NCBI RefSeq assembly: GCF_040529055.1
Contig: NZ_CP132342.1
Span: forward strand, 1-64,000
Length of the DNA stretch: 64,000 nucleotides
DNA from: Xanthomonas sontii
GTDB taxonomy: Bacteria > Pseudomonadota > Gammaproteobacteria > Xanthomonadales > Xanthomonadaceae
Direction of reading: 5' to 3'
In this document: piece by piece, positions 48,154 to 57,249 of the stretch
Layout of the letters: every line of letters begins with the position of its first letter
Position numbering within the stretch: the first letter of the stretch is position 1
Notes under the pieces: generated by a model
What the model was told of the DNA's origin: nothing
What the model saw: the letters and a program-made list of their open reading frames with translations, nothing else
Databases searched by the model: none
Position numbers and translations under genes: made by a program

Positions 48154-48211
48154 GCATCCTGCCTTGCGCCCACCGTCAGCACTGACGGCAAACAATCAGG
48201 ATAGCCAACTC

Positions 48212-49630
48212 GTGACACTAGAAAAGCGGGCCCTTTGCGTAGACCTCGATGGCACGCTGCTTCGTTCTGATGTTCTTTACGAATCCCTTTTGTCGCTGCT
48301 GGCGCGCAATCCCTTATACGCGCTGCTAGTTCCATTCTGGCTGCTTCGCGGCAAGGCAGCAGTAAAGCGCGAGCTTGCGTCGCGGGTCAGTCTAGCGCCT
48401 GAAACTCTTCCCTACGACGAGCGCGTGATAGAAATTTTGCGGACCACGCAGCAGCGGCCGCGCGTGCTCTGCACCGCATCCGACCGGTTGTTGGTGGCAC
48501 CTATCGCCGATCATCTAGGACTGTTTGAAGACGTCATTGCAAGTGACGGCGACATCAACCTAGCCGGACAGCGTAAAGCGGAAGCCCTAGTGGCTCGCTA
48601 CGGCGAGAAAGGGTTCGACTATGTTGCAAACGGACGCGTTGATCTGGATGTCTGGAAGCATTCCGCTCGAGCGATCGTTGTTAACGCCGGTTCTTCGCTG
48701 GCAGACAAGGCCGCGCGCGTCACCCAAGTCGAAACACATCTTCCCGCTCGAAATGGCGGGCTCGGCGCTTGGATCAAAGCGTTCCGGTTGCATCAATGGT
48801 TGAAGAACCTGCTGGTCTTTGTGCCGTTGCTGACAGCGCATCAATTCCTTAACGGGAAGGCACTAATCGATGCTGGGCTCGCGTTTCTGGCATTCAGCTT
48901 GTGCGCATCCGGCGTCTATCTGCTGAATGACCTGCTGGACCTCACTCCTGATCGCTTGCACGAGCGCAAGCGCAAGCGCCCTTTTGCGGCAGGCTCACTT
49001 CCTCTACTGCATGGATTGCTGGCCGCTCCGGCATTGACGATGGCCGGTCTTGGTTTGGCGCTGTGGTGTAGCTCTGACTTTCTTGTGGTTCTCGTGTGCT
49101 ATTACGTCATGACGCTGGCCTACTCGTTCAAGCTCAAGCGAATCGTGATGATTGACGTTGTACTCCTGGCGGCCCTTTACACGGTTCGCATCGTCGGAGG
49201 TACGGCAGCGATTGACGCCGTCATGTCGTTCTGGCTCCTCGCCTTTTCGATGTTCATTTTCCTCAGTCTGGCTTTGCTCAAACGCTATACGGAATTGGCT
49301 GCAGCCCTCTCCAACGGCAAGTTGCAAGCCGCAGGGCGAGGCTATTCAGTCACCGATCTCTCATTGATCCAATCGCTGGGCGCTGCGTCGGGCTACTGCG
49401 CAGTCTTAGTGCTTGCCCTCTACATCAATAGTCCACAAAGCGTAGCCCTTTACCGGCATCCGCAAGTGCTCTGGTTGTTGTGCCCGGTCCTCCTTTACTG
49501 GACCAGCAGGACATGGATCGTGGCCCACCGCGGCGAGATGCATGACGACCCAGTGGTATTCGCCGCAACCGATCGCGTTAGCCAAGTCGTGATCGCTGTG
49601 GCCGGACTCGTAGCGCTTCTCGCGATATGA
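48212..49630 (+). CDS. HAD phosphatase fused to UbiA prenyltransferase (decaprenyl-phosphate phosphoribosyltransferase type)
   Basis: 472 aa from GTG 48212 with AGGA eleven bases upstream; an in-frame ATG at 48152 overlaps a TATAAT and is disfavoured. Residues 1-180 form a HAD domain: CVDLDGTLLRSD, then TASDR, the Lys in GQRKAEAL and NGRVDLDVW. The rest is a UbiA integral-membrane transferase with eight to nine helices, first Asp motif LLNDLLDLTPDRLHERKRKR and second motif YSFKLKRIVMIDVVLL. UbiA enzymes in this context (Mycobacterium Rv3806c, Azorhizobium NoeC) join phosphoribose to a polyprenyl phosphate. The HAD part could remove the 5-phosphate, so one protein may do both steps. It overlaps the next gene by four bases. 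Confidence 0.85.
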   Translation: MTLEKRALCVDLDGTLLRSDVLYESLLSLLARNPLYALLVPFWLLRGKAAVKRELASRVSLAPETLPYDERVIEILRTTQQRPRVLCTASDRLLVAPIADHLGLFEDVIASDGDINLAGQRKAEALVARYGEKGFDYVANGRVDLDVWKHSARAIVVNAGSSLADKAARVTQVETHLPARNGGLGAWIKAFRLHQWLKNLLVFVPLLTAHQFLNGKALIDAGLAFLAFSLCASGVYLLNDLLDLTPDRLHERKRKRPFAAGSLPLLHGLLAAPALTMAGLGLALWCSSDFLVVLVCYYVMTLAYSFKLKRIVMIDVVLLAALYTVRIVGGTAAIDAVMSFWLLAFSMFIFLSLALLKRYTELAAALSNGKLQAAGRGYSVTDLSLIQSLGAASGYCAVLVLALYINSPQSVALYRHPQVLWLLCPVLLYWTSRTWIVAHRGEMHDDPVVFAATDRVSQVVIAVAGLVALLAI

Positions 49631-50931
49631 CGGATACTACGGGTCAATCCTGGGGGCGTTATCCGCGGGTAGAGCAGCGTCTGCACCGCCTTTATGACAG
49701 AAACACGCCGCTGCCGGCGCTACGCGAGGCCGCGCTGCCACATGGCAATGGCCGAAGCTATGGCGATAGTTGCCTCAATCCGGGGGGTACGCTGTATCTA
49801 ACTCGCGGCCTAGATCGCTTCATCGCATTCGACCCTGCGACGGGTATTCTTCGTTGCGAGGCCGGGGTGACGCTGGATGAGGTCATTCGTCTTGTGTTAC
49901 CGCAGGGATGGTTTCTGCCGGTCACTCCCGGGACGCGATATGCGACAGTTGGGGGCGCGATCGCTAACGACGTACACGGGAAGAATCATCATCGCGCAGG
50001 TAGCTTTGGCAATCATCTCCTTGCTATGGAGCTTTTGCGAACCGACGGAAGTCGCCATCTATTGCAAGCCGGTCACCCCAGCGGGCTGTTTGAGGCATCC
50101 GTGGGAGGGCTCGGTCTCACAGGCATCATTCTATGGGCTGAACTGCGACTGCGCCGAGTGCCGGGTCCATGGCTGGAAACCGAGTGCATTCGCTTTCAGA
50201 ACCTGGATGAGTTCTTCGCATTGTCGCAGGCTTCTTCCAGCGGATACGAATACACCGTTGCCTGGATCGACTGTCTCGCCAAGGGCAAACAAATGGGTCG
50301 CGGGCACTTCCTGCGTAGCGATCACGCCCCTGGCGACCGGCGTTCAGAGCCAAGGCAAGGCCAACGCAACATGCCGCTCACCCCCCCCTTTTCCATGGTC
50401 AATAGCTTGACCTTGGGAGCCTTTAATACAGCTTACTATTGGCGCCAACCATCCATTAGAAAGCGATACTCTGCGCACTATCGCAGCTATTTCTACCCAC
50501 TGGACGGCATCGCGAACTGGAATCGCATGTATGGCCCCAAGGGGTTTCTACAGCACCAGTGCGCGCTACCCTCGGAAACAGCACGCGATGCCGTTTCTGC
50601 GCTACTGACTGAAATCTCACATAGCGGTAGCGGCTCCTTCCTCGCTGTTCTCAAGGAGTTTGGAAACATACCGTCTCTAGGGCTGCTATCTTTTCCGCGC
50701 CCTGGAACGACACTTGCGCTCGATTTCCCTAATACTGGACAAGACGTATTCCGCTTGCTCGATCGACTTGACAGAGTCGTGGCACATGCCGGAGGAGCAA
50801 TCTATCCAGCGAAAGACGCGCGCATGTCGGCAGAGATTTTCAAAAGCGGCTTCCCGGCGTGGCAGCAGTTTCAGCGATATGTCGATCCACAACTTTCTTC
50901 TGGCTTATGGCGTCGCGTAACGGAGGTTTAA
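49627..50931 (+). CDS. DprE1-like decaprenylphosphoryl-beta-D-ribose 2'-oxidase
   Basis: 434 aa FAD-dependent oxidase of the VAO/ALO class. With the next gene it would epimerise polyprenyl-phosphoryl-ribose to the arabinose form. The FAD-binding segment includes PHGNGRSYGDSCLNPGG and GGAIANDVHGKNHHRAGSFG. The conserved YPAKDAR holds Lys396, equivalent to the catalytic lysine of mycobacterial DprE1. At the position matching the benzothiazinone-target Cys387 of that enzyme this protein appears to have Ala364 (alignment by eye, in FPRPGTTLALDF). It starts within the last codons of the HAD-UbiA gene (ATGA overlap) and its stop shares a base with the next start. Confidence 0.9.
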   Translation: MTDTTGQSWGRYPRVEQRLHRLYDRNTPLPALREAALPHGNGRSYGDSCLNPGGTLYLTRGLDRFIAFDPATGILRCEAGVTLDEVIRLVLPQGWFLPVTPGTRYATVGGAIANDVHGKNHHRAGSFGNHLLAMELLRTDGSRHLLQAGHPSGLFEASVGGLGLTGIILWAELRLRRVPGPWLETECIRFQNLDEFFALSQASSSGYEYTVAWIDCLAKGKQMGRGHFLRSDHAPGDRRSEPRQGQRNMPLTPPFSMVNSLTLGAFNTAYYWRQPSIRKRYSAHYRSYFYPLDGIANWNRMYGPKGFLQHQCALPSETARDAVSALLTEISHSGSGSFLAVLKEFGNIPSLGLLSFPRPGTTLALDFPNTGQDVFRLLDRLDRVVAHAGGAIYPAKDARMSAEIFKSGFPAWQQFQRYVDPQLSSGLWRRVTEV

Positions 50932-51665
50932 TGCAACGGGTTCTAATCATCGGCGCCACATCCGCGATCGCCGAGGCTGTCGCCAGGCGCTATGCGCAGC
51001 GTGGAGCCATGCTTGCTCTAGTTGGACGCAATGTTCAACGACTGGAAGCGACTTCGCAGGATCTACTGGCGCGTGGAGCGCCAGCCGTCACCGTGCACAT
51101 CCTCGATGTCAATCGTTTAGAAGACCACGCCACTTGTCTAGATGCAGCAAGCCAGGCATTGGACGGCGCGATCGATGTCGCACTCATCGCGCACGGAACG
51201 CTGCCGGACCAGGCAGATTGCACCGCTTCAGTCGAGTACGCGCTTCACGAATTCTCGACTAACGGAACATCCGCTATTGCGTTATCAATTCGATTGGCAC
51301 AAAAGCTAACGTCGGGATCAACGCTAGCAGTCATTTCCTCAGTGGCCGGTGATCGAGGCCGTTCCAGCAACTATTTATACGGCAGCGCAAAGGCAGCCGT
51401 TACCACCTTTCTGAGTGGTCTAGGTCAACAACTTCGCAGCAAGGGCATCAATGTGCTGACAATAAAACCCGGCTTTGTCGACACGCCGATGACAGCTCAG
51501 TTCAAAAAGGGTGCGCTCTGGGCGACACCGGATCGCGTAGCCCGCGGCATCCTACGCAGCATAGACAGGAAACGCTCCGTCGCTTACCTCCCGGGCTTCT
51601 GGCGTCTCATCATGGCCGTTATCACCCACATCCCAGAAACCGTTTTTCGCAGAATCAAACTGTGA
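50931..51665 (+). CDS. DprE2-like SDR reductase
   Basis: 244 aa from ATG 50931, preceded by GGAGG. A short-chain dehydrogenase with nucleotide-binding GATSAIAEAVARRYA, serine in AVISSVAGDRGRSS and the YGSAK catalytic pair. IKPGFVDTPMTAQFKKG and the hydrophobic tail match DprE2, which reduces the 2-keto intermediate made by DprE1 to polyprenyl-phosphoryl-D-arabinofuranose. The pairing with the previous gene makes this assignment much stronger than sequence alone would. Confidence 0.87.
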   Translation: MQRVLIIGATSAIAEAVARRYAQRGAMLALVGRNVQRLEATSQDLLARGAPAVTVHILDVNRLEDHATCLDAASQALDGAIDVALIAHGTLPDQADCTASVEYALHEFSTNGTSAIALSIRLAQKLTSGSTLAVISSVAGDRGRSSNYLYGSAKAAVTTFLSGLGQQLRSKGINVLTIKPGFVDTPMTAQFKKGALWATPDRVARGILRSIDRKRSVAYLPGFWRLIMAVITHIPETVFRRIKL

Positions 51666-52078
51666 GGCACTTAAAGTTAGTCGGCATGTATGCCGGTTTT
51701 GCTGCAATATCGATACTGGCAAACATTGGCACACAGGCGCTCTGCGTCTACCTGTATCGGGGCCCCTACTATTTACCTCTTTCCATGTGTGCAGGCACTG
51801 CCACAGGCCTCATCAGCAAGTACCTACTGGATAAGTACTTTATATTCTCCCACAAGAGCGAAGATCTTGGCGCAGAAGCGACCACGTTCGTTCTCTATCT
51901 CGCTATGGGCCTGATCACCACCATTATATTCTGGGGAACAGAAGCACTCTTCCAGGTCGCATTCAAATCTGATGCAATGAGATACGTCGGCGGCGTGATT
52001 GGCCTTTGCTTTGGCTACACACTGAAATACTGGCTGGACAAGAAATTCGTATTCAACAACGACAGATCCCGCCATTAA
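51662..52078 (+). CDS. GtrA-family membrane protein, probable lipid-linked sugar flippase
   Basis: 138 aa from GTG 51662, overlapping the previous TGA. Four transmembrane helices are evident, with the family motif GLISKYLLDKYFIF between helices 2 and 3 and LKYWLDKKFVF at the end. GtrA proteins act on polyprenyl-phosphate sugars. The mycobacterial neighbour of dprE1 (Rv3789) is of this family and has been linked to decaprenyl-phosphoryl-arabinose. Here it closes the four-gene overlapping cluster. Confidence 0.87.
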   Translation: MRHLKLVGMYAGFAAISILANIGTQALCVYLYRGPYYLPLSMCAGTATGLISKYLLDKYFIFSHKSEDLGAEATTFVLYLAMGLITTIIFWGTEALFQVAFKSDAMRYVGGVIGLCFGYTLKYWLDKKFVFNNDRSRH

Positions 52079-52159
52079 ACTAACCCACGGCGACTGGCCC
52101 AAGTCTGCCGACGGCGAAGAGATTGTCTTCGCCGCAAGCAGAGCCATAAAGGTACGCGA

Positions 52160-53806
52160 TCAGCGCTTTAGACGATAGAGATCAAGCACTGAGTATTCAC
52201 CAAAGTAACCCGGCGATGGAGTCTCGTACGTCTCTACGCGGTCGTAGTTGTCGAAGAACCACGCCCTATCCTCCCGCGTTGAGAACAACGGGGCGCCAGG
52301 GCAACTTTTGGGGGGAGTCACCATCGTATTTTTCTCCACCTCGAAGCGTCGCTTGATTACGAACTGCGGCTTTAGATCCTGCAGAGAACGCACGAAATAC
52401 CGGCAGCCATAATCATGCGCACGGGCCAGAGCGCTTTCATCCACTAGCCCAACCTCATCAAAGACGTGCGCATCATTGAAGTAACCCTGCCAGCCAGCGG
52501 CTTCCATCCAGACGGACTTTGCATGCCAGCGATCATTCAGCTCATGCGACAGTCGCCCACGGAAACCCGCGTCCTGCTGGATCCAGGAGATAATCTCGGC
52601 ACGTTTTGCCTCGGTACGCGGAACAGCTAGCCAGCACAGCGCAAGTACGCAGAAGGCAAATACCGTAGTTCGTCGGGCCGCACCGACGTCCTCTGCGCGC
52701 ATCCAAAGTATCGCCGTCACCACCAGACGGGAAAGCAACACGAGCACGAATGCCAGCCAGAAACTAACGTACCATTCCCACAAAGATGGGATCAAGAGAA
52801 TAAAGCAACTATAACCAGCCACGAACAGCGAATAAACGCCACTGCGCCAAGGCACGCTGTTCCGCCCTTGCTTGAAAAATATAAACGCATCGGCGAGCGC
52901 GATTATGCCGACAAGACTGAGCAACGCCACGCTGACCCCAGCACCCATCCCGATAAAGGCATCCAGATAGTCGAACCGATTCACGATTGCATCAAAGGTG
53001 AGGGGGCTAGAAGGAGCTCCAAAGTAGGCCTTAGCAGCAACCGTTCCAGGCACCAATCGCCCTGAAATCATCCAAAACAAAATGGGCACCGTCGCCACGC
53101 CAACTGCATACGCAGCGACGTCGCGTAGCACCTGCCGCCGGCCGCGCTGCAACAGGAGATAGGGCACAACGCTCAAGAACGCGACAACGGCGATCTCAGG
53201 TCTGTTCCAGGCAAGAACTGCAGCGATACCCGCCATCAAGTATGACCTTGCCTGACTCAAGGCCCCAGCCATCCAGGCTAAAACCGCAACAGAGAGCAGC
53301 AAGAAAGAACCTTCTAGCCCAAGATACAGAAAGCGTAATGGCCAAAAGAAGAAGACGGAACACACGGCGAGAACGACAGCCGTCAATGTGCGCGTATGCC
53401 GTGGCGCCCGATACACCAGGATCACCATTGCGGCTACGTTGAAGATTACACATGCCAAGTAGTGAAGTGCCAGAACATCCTGACCTCCAGTCAACACCAT
53501 CAGCGGCTTGACTATGACGCTGGAAGCCAGCCAAAACAGCGGATCTGTGACCCCGAGCGCTGAGTAGCCCACATTGTAGACAAGACCATGCCCCTCCAGC
53601 ATATTGCGAAGGTGCCTCAGACCAATCATCGCATCCTCTTGCATTCCCACGTGACGCAATGCATAAACTAATTGAGCAGAGGGCGCTAACGCTATCAATA
53701 TCGCCAAAAAAGCGATCAGTATATCCAAGCCCCTCTCGACAGTGAAATCCCCTATTAAACCTTTCCAACCCATATCACGTCCAAGCATGCGCACACTTAT
53801 ACCCAT
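52160..53806 (-). CDS. GT-C membrane glycosyltransferase, candidate arabinofuranosyltransferase
   Basis: 548 aa with about ten to twelve transmembrane segments in the first 400 residues and a soluble C-terminal domain. The first periplasmic loop has QEDAMIGLRHLRNMLEGHGL followed by VYN and GVTDPLFWL. This is the acidic-residue pattern of polyprenyl-phosphate-sugar-dependent GT-C enzymes such as mycobacterial AftB. I infer it uses the arabinose lipid made by the convergent four-gene cluster, because no other donor system lies beside it. Starts at ATG 53806, 53788 and 53770 are all possible; the last has GGA six bases upstream. Confidence 0.75.
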   Translation of the reverse strand: MGISVRMLGRDMGWKGLIGDFTVERGLDILIAFLAILIALAPSAQLVYALRHVGMQEDAMIGLRHLRNMLEGHGLVYNVGYSALGVTDPLFWLASSVIVKPLMVLTGGQDVLALHYLACVIFNVAAMVILVYRAPRHTRTLTAVVLAVCSVFFFWPLRFLYLGLEGSFLLLSVAVLAWMAGALSQARSYLMAGIAAVLAWNRPEIAVVAFLSVVPYLLLQRGRRQVLRDVAAYAVGVATVPILFWMISGRLVPGTVAAKAYFGAPSSPLTFDAIVNRFDYLDAFIGMGAGVSVALLSLVGIIALADAFIFFKQGRNSVPWRSGVYSLFVAGYSCFILLIPSLWEWYVSFWLAFVLVLLSRLVVTAILWMRAEDVGAARRTTVFAFCVLALCWLAVPRTEAKRAEIISWIQQDAGFRGRLSHELNDRWHAKSVWMEAAGWQGYFNDAHVFDEVGLVDESALARAHDYGCRYFVRSLQDLKPQFVIKRRFEVEKNTMVTPPKSCPGAPLFSTREDRAWFFDNYDRVETYETPSPGYFGEYSVLDLYRLKR

Positions 53807-54163
53807 CGGTTACGTTTGAGGAAATCGCCTAAGAGCTGGACCTTTCCGCCGGCCATGCTAGACGTGACTCGAGCGAGCTTCTTCGCAGCCACTAATCATA
53901 CCACGCACCTTCGTTCGCACATGGGCGCCCAATGATCAGGGCAACCAGGCCGGCGGGGACACGCGGGGTAGAGGCCACATACCATAATTTCTGCGCCCGA
54001 CCGCCTTGGGCAGCTACCGACGGCATCGCGTGAAGCGTCAATGGCTTGTCGGGTGAAGGCGGCAAACAGCGGATTGCAAGAAAGGGCCTTTGAGCGATCA
54101 CAGCCTGGAAATCCAAAGCTCTTTCTGCGAAAATCAGCGGTCATTCGACGCAACGGGGTCTAG
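53807..54163. other. Intergenic region inside the LPS locus
   Basis: 357 bases between the divergent GT-C gene and galE. It should hold their promoters, but I see no clear hexamer pair. A 74-codon open frame on the minus strand (53892-54116) has an unremarkable composition and could be a decayed gene fragment. galE is preceded by GGGG six bases before its start. Confidence 0.4.
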
Positions 54164-55180
54164 ATGCGCATTCTGGTAACAGGTGGAGCTGGCTACATCG
54201 GCAGCCACGTTTGCGTGGAACTGTTGCAGCGCGGGCATGAGCTATTGATCTACGACAATCTCTGCAATTCGCGTGGCGATGTCACAGAAGCGATAACGGC
54301 CATCACTCATAAGCCCGCACCGCTAGTCGTAGGCGATGTTCGCGATAGCGGCGCCCTAATGGAATGCATGCGTCAGTTCGTCCCCGAGGCGATCATCCAT
54401 TTTGCGGCGTTGAAGTCCGTTGGCGAGAGTCTGGAGCATCCTCTCAGCTATTACGCCAGCAATATCGGCGGCACTGTGAATCTCCTGCAATGCATGGCGC
54501 AACTGGGCTGCAAGAAGCTTGTCTTCAGCTCGTCGGCGAATGTCTATGGCGTCCCCGAAAGATGCCCAGTCAAGGAAGATGCTGCCCGCTCCACTTCCAC
54601 GCCTTACGGGCGCACCAAACTCTTCGGCGAACACATCATTCTGGACGCGCGTGCCGCGGATCCGGACCTCAAGGCAATCAACTTGCGCTACTTCAATCCT
54701 GCGGGCGCCCACCCATCAGCACTCATTGGAGAGCGACCCGTTGGCAAACCCAGCAACCTCGTCCCCTTCGTGGCACAGGTGGCACACGGGTGGCATCCTT
54801 CAGTGAAGGTCTTCGGCCACGACTACCCTACGCCCGACGGCACTGGCGTAAGAGACTTCATCCATGTCTGTGACCTAGCCGAAGCGCATGTGCAGGCGCT
54901 TGAGCATATTGACGCTATCACGGACCTCGACGCAATTAACCTTGGCACTGGCCGCGGGTACTCGGTCCTGGAAATCATTCGAGCATTTGAAACGGCATCA
55001 GGCCAATCGATCCCCTTCGATCTTGTGGACAGGCGCCCCGGCGACATACCGGAAAGCTGGGCCGATCCATCTTTAGCAGAAGAAAGAATGGGCTGGAAAG
55101 CCAAACGTGATCTAATGGCAATGTGCAAGGACGCTTGGCGCTGGCAGCAGACATTGCAAAAGCCGCTCGCTGGCGCTTAG
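54164..55180 (+). CDS. galE: UDP-glucose 4-epimerase
   Basis: 338 aa extended SDR converting UDP-glucose and UDP-galactose, possibly also the N-acetyl forms. NAD-binding TGGAGYIGSHVCVELL, VFSSSANVYG, catalytic YGRTKLFGEHI and GTGRGYSVLEII are present. It is a single plus-strand gene between two minus-strand blocks, ending 17 bases from a convergent glycosyltransferase. It suggests galactose, GalNAc or a derivative in the O-antigen. Confidence 0.95.
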   Translation: MRILVTGGAGYIGSHVCVELLQRGHELLIYDNLCNSRGDVTEAITAITHKPAPLVVGDVRDSGALMECMRQFVPEAIIHFAALKSVGESLEHPLSYYASNIGGTVNLLQCMAQLGCKKLVFSSSANVYGVPERCPVKEDAARSTSTPYGRTKLFGEHIILDARAADPDLKAINLRYFNPAGAHPSALIGERPVGKPSNLVPFVAQVAHGWHPSVKVFGHDYPTPDGTGVRDFIHVCDLAEAHVQALEHIDAITDLDAINLGTGRGYSVLEIIRAFETASGQSIPFDLVDRRPGDIPESWADPSLAEERMGWKAKRDLMAMCKDAWRWQQTLQKPLAGA

Positions 55181-55197
55181 CACTGCGCCGAACGAGC

Positions 55198-57246
55198 TCA
55201 ACTTCTGCCCGAGTGGCCGGCTACCCGCCTCGCAAGGTGATAGAGCACCCTGATCAGAAGGCTGAAGCCAGGAAGACGACGAAGCACATTGAGCTGGCTC
55301 AACGACTGCTCCAGCTCCGAGAGCAACAATCCAGAAAAGGCGCTACCGGGGATCTGTTCTGGCGCAATGATGGGTTGGAGGCTAGCGAGGCCGCCTCCAG
55401 CCCCATTGATAGGCACCATTTCCATGACGAGACAAGCATGGCGTCGCCGCATGTCAGCAGAATGGATCATTGATCCTTGCCGCTGTCGATATAGGAAATG
55501 TACATCTGGCGTCACGATGAACCGGCGTCCTTCTGACAGAGCTCGGCGATAGAACTCCCAATCCTCGTACGCTCTTAGATCTTCGCGATAGCGAAGTCCT
55601 ACCACGACCTCACGCCTGGCAAGGCACGTAGCGGTGGAAAAGGAGTTCATATATCGACCGGACCAAAAGCCCTCCCCCAATAAGGGGATCACATATTTCA
55701 TCTCCAATGAATGAAAACTCTGCTCGCGAGATACTGAGGTAAAATAAGCGGCCTTAGGGATGACGAAATCGAACTCGGGATTTCGTTGCAGCGCTCCAAC
55801 GGCGACCTCAATAAACGTCGGGCTAATGATGTCGTCGGCGTCGAGTGCAAGCACATAATCCCCACTAGCCGCCAGCATACCCACGTTGCGGGCAGCAGAA
55901 AGTCCTATGTTGTAAGGCAACCAGACCACTCTAAGGCGGCCACTTTGCTCCTGCTCAAGGCGCCGAAGCGTGCTCCGAGACGCTTCTTCCGTGGATGCGT
56001 CATCCACGACCAGAACATCAAGATTCGGGTAGCTTGAAGACCATACGCTCGCCAGCGTACTACATATGTATTCGCCCAAATTGAAGTGAGTAATTACCAC
56101 AGCGACGCGCGGAGCTTCAAGAGCTATCTCCTTACGCGAATCACCACAGTCAGGCAACGACCATACCGGAAACGCCGGCGGCGCCAGAGACGGGCGCCAA
56201 GTTAAAGACTGAGCCAGCGCATCGAGCAGTTGCGTCACTTCGCCATTGTAGGCAAGGATATTATGTCCAAGCCTCCAACCAGACTCCTCGCGCAACGCTG
56301 GATTGGCAGCATTGACAACGCAGCGCACTCCATTTGACGCTATCTCGATGACCTGCATCGCGGCAGGCGCCCAACGATTAGCAAAAATAGCCACTGTCAT
56401 CGAATTGGCAGACTTACCCCAATCCGAGGGCAATTGTCTGAGGCGGCCACGCAAATCCTTGGGCACTAACGCAAGATCTGCTCCAGCGACCGTCATATCC
56501 AGACGAAGACCACCGCGCCATTGGGGATTTTGTCTGCACAGTCCGACGAAGGCTCTCATCACAATGCGCAATGACTGAGGCTCGTCAGAAACGCACACGA
56601 AATCATCGACAGCCACGTCCCCAGCCACGCCTAGGGCGAAGGGAGCCTGCACCAACGCACACGCCAAGCGCTCCTGCAGGGCATCTGCCTCCAAGCCGAG
56701 CGCGCTACAAAAATCACTTGAGATCGCAGAGTTAAGGCAAATCGCCAGATCACAGTCGCGTAGCGTTTTACGCTCCAGATCCATCAGCCTCAGGTCGGCA
56801 AGACACAGGGGTTGCGCTCTACGGATCGACTCAAGCGCGCTGCACCTATTTAGACGAACGGCAATGGTGGCGCCAGCGAATCCCCAATTGAGTAAACGTG
56901 CCTGCAGCGTGGAAAAAGCGATTCCGCAAAATATGGGAAACTCTATGTACGTGGCACGCATATGCAGATCCAGAGCGCGCAATCCCCGCATCACCGACGT
57001 ACTTCGATAGAAACTCAAGTCATCGTTACTGCTAGCGAGAGTCGGAAAGCGCCCTGGAGCAGAACCGGGCTCTGCGTCGGCGTCAACATCAAGAGACACC
57101 CTGTTGTGCCAACGAAGTTGCCCTCTATCTTCTCCGATGATGACCAAAAGGCTTTCATAGGGTTCGGAGGCCAACCTGGCTTGCAGCAACAGAGCGTCTT
57201 CCTCGTCAAGAGTAGAGCAGCTGCCATCAAATACAAAAACGCGCAT
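55198..57246 (-). CDS. Two-domain glycosyltransferase, degenerate GT-B plus intact GT2
   Basis: 682 aa. The N-terminal 360 residues follow the layout of the neighbouring paralogue's GT4 domain but lack its donor-site features: there is no glycine-rich loop near the start, and the usual E-x7-E region reads NRWAPAAMQVIEIASNG. From about residue 380 comes an intact GT-A (GT2) domain: VAVVITHFNLGEYICSTL, VLVVDDAS, NIGLSAARN, the DxD in LALDADDI and the ED motif in YEDWEF. The active unit is therefore probably only the C-terminal half. It is the last gene of the leftward LPS operon, three bases after its paralogue. Confidence 0.87.
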   Translation of the reverse strand: MRVFVFDGSCSTLDEEDALLLQARLASEPYESLLVIIGEDRGQLRWHNRVSLDVDADAEPGSAPGRFPTLASSNDDLSFYRSTSVMRGLRALDLHMRATYIEFPIFCGIAFSTLQARLLNWGFAGATIAVRLNRCSALESIRRAQPLCLADLRLMDLERKTLRDCDLAICLNSAISSDFCSALGLEADALQERLACALVQAPFALGVAGDVAVDDFVCVSDEPQSLRIVMRAFVGLCRQNPQWRGGLRLDMTVAGADLALVPKDLRGRLRQLPSDWGKSANSMTVAIFANRWAPAAMQVIEIASNGVRCVVNAANPALREESGWRLGHNILAYNGEVTQLLDALAQSLTWRPSLAPPAFPVWSLPDCGDSRKEIALEAPRVAVVITHFNLGEYICSTLASVWSSSYPNLDVLVVDDASTEEASRSTLRRLEQEQSGRLRVVWLPYNIGLSAARNVGMLAASGDYVLALDADDIISPTFIEVAVGALQRNPEFDFVIPKAAYFTSVSREQSFHSLEMKYVIPLLGEGFWSGRYMNSFSTATCLARREVVVGLRYREDLRAYEDWEFYRRALSEGRRFIVTPDVHFLYRQRQGSMIHSADMRRRHACLVMEMVPINGAGGGLASLQPIIAPEQIPGSAFSGLLLSELEQSLSQLNVLRRLPGFSLLIRVLYHLARRVAGHSGRS

Positions 57247-57249
57247 GTT

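Noticed and set aside
48152..48211. N-terminal extension of the HAD-UbiA protein from ATG 48152
   Set aside because: The ATG overlaps a perfect TATAAT, has no ribosome binding site, and the extension is not part of the HAD fold.
53892..54116. Small minus-strand open frame in the galE/GT-C gap
   Set aside because: No recognisable family and no ribosome binding site; at most a decayed fragment, so it is only mentioned in the gap entry.
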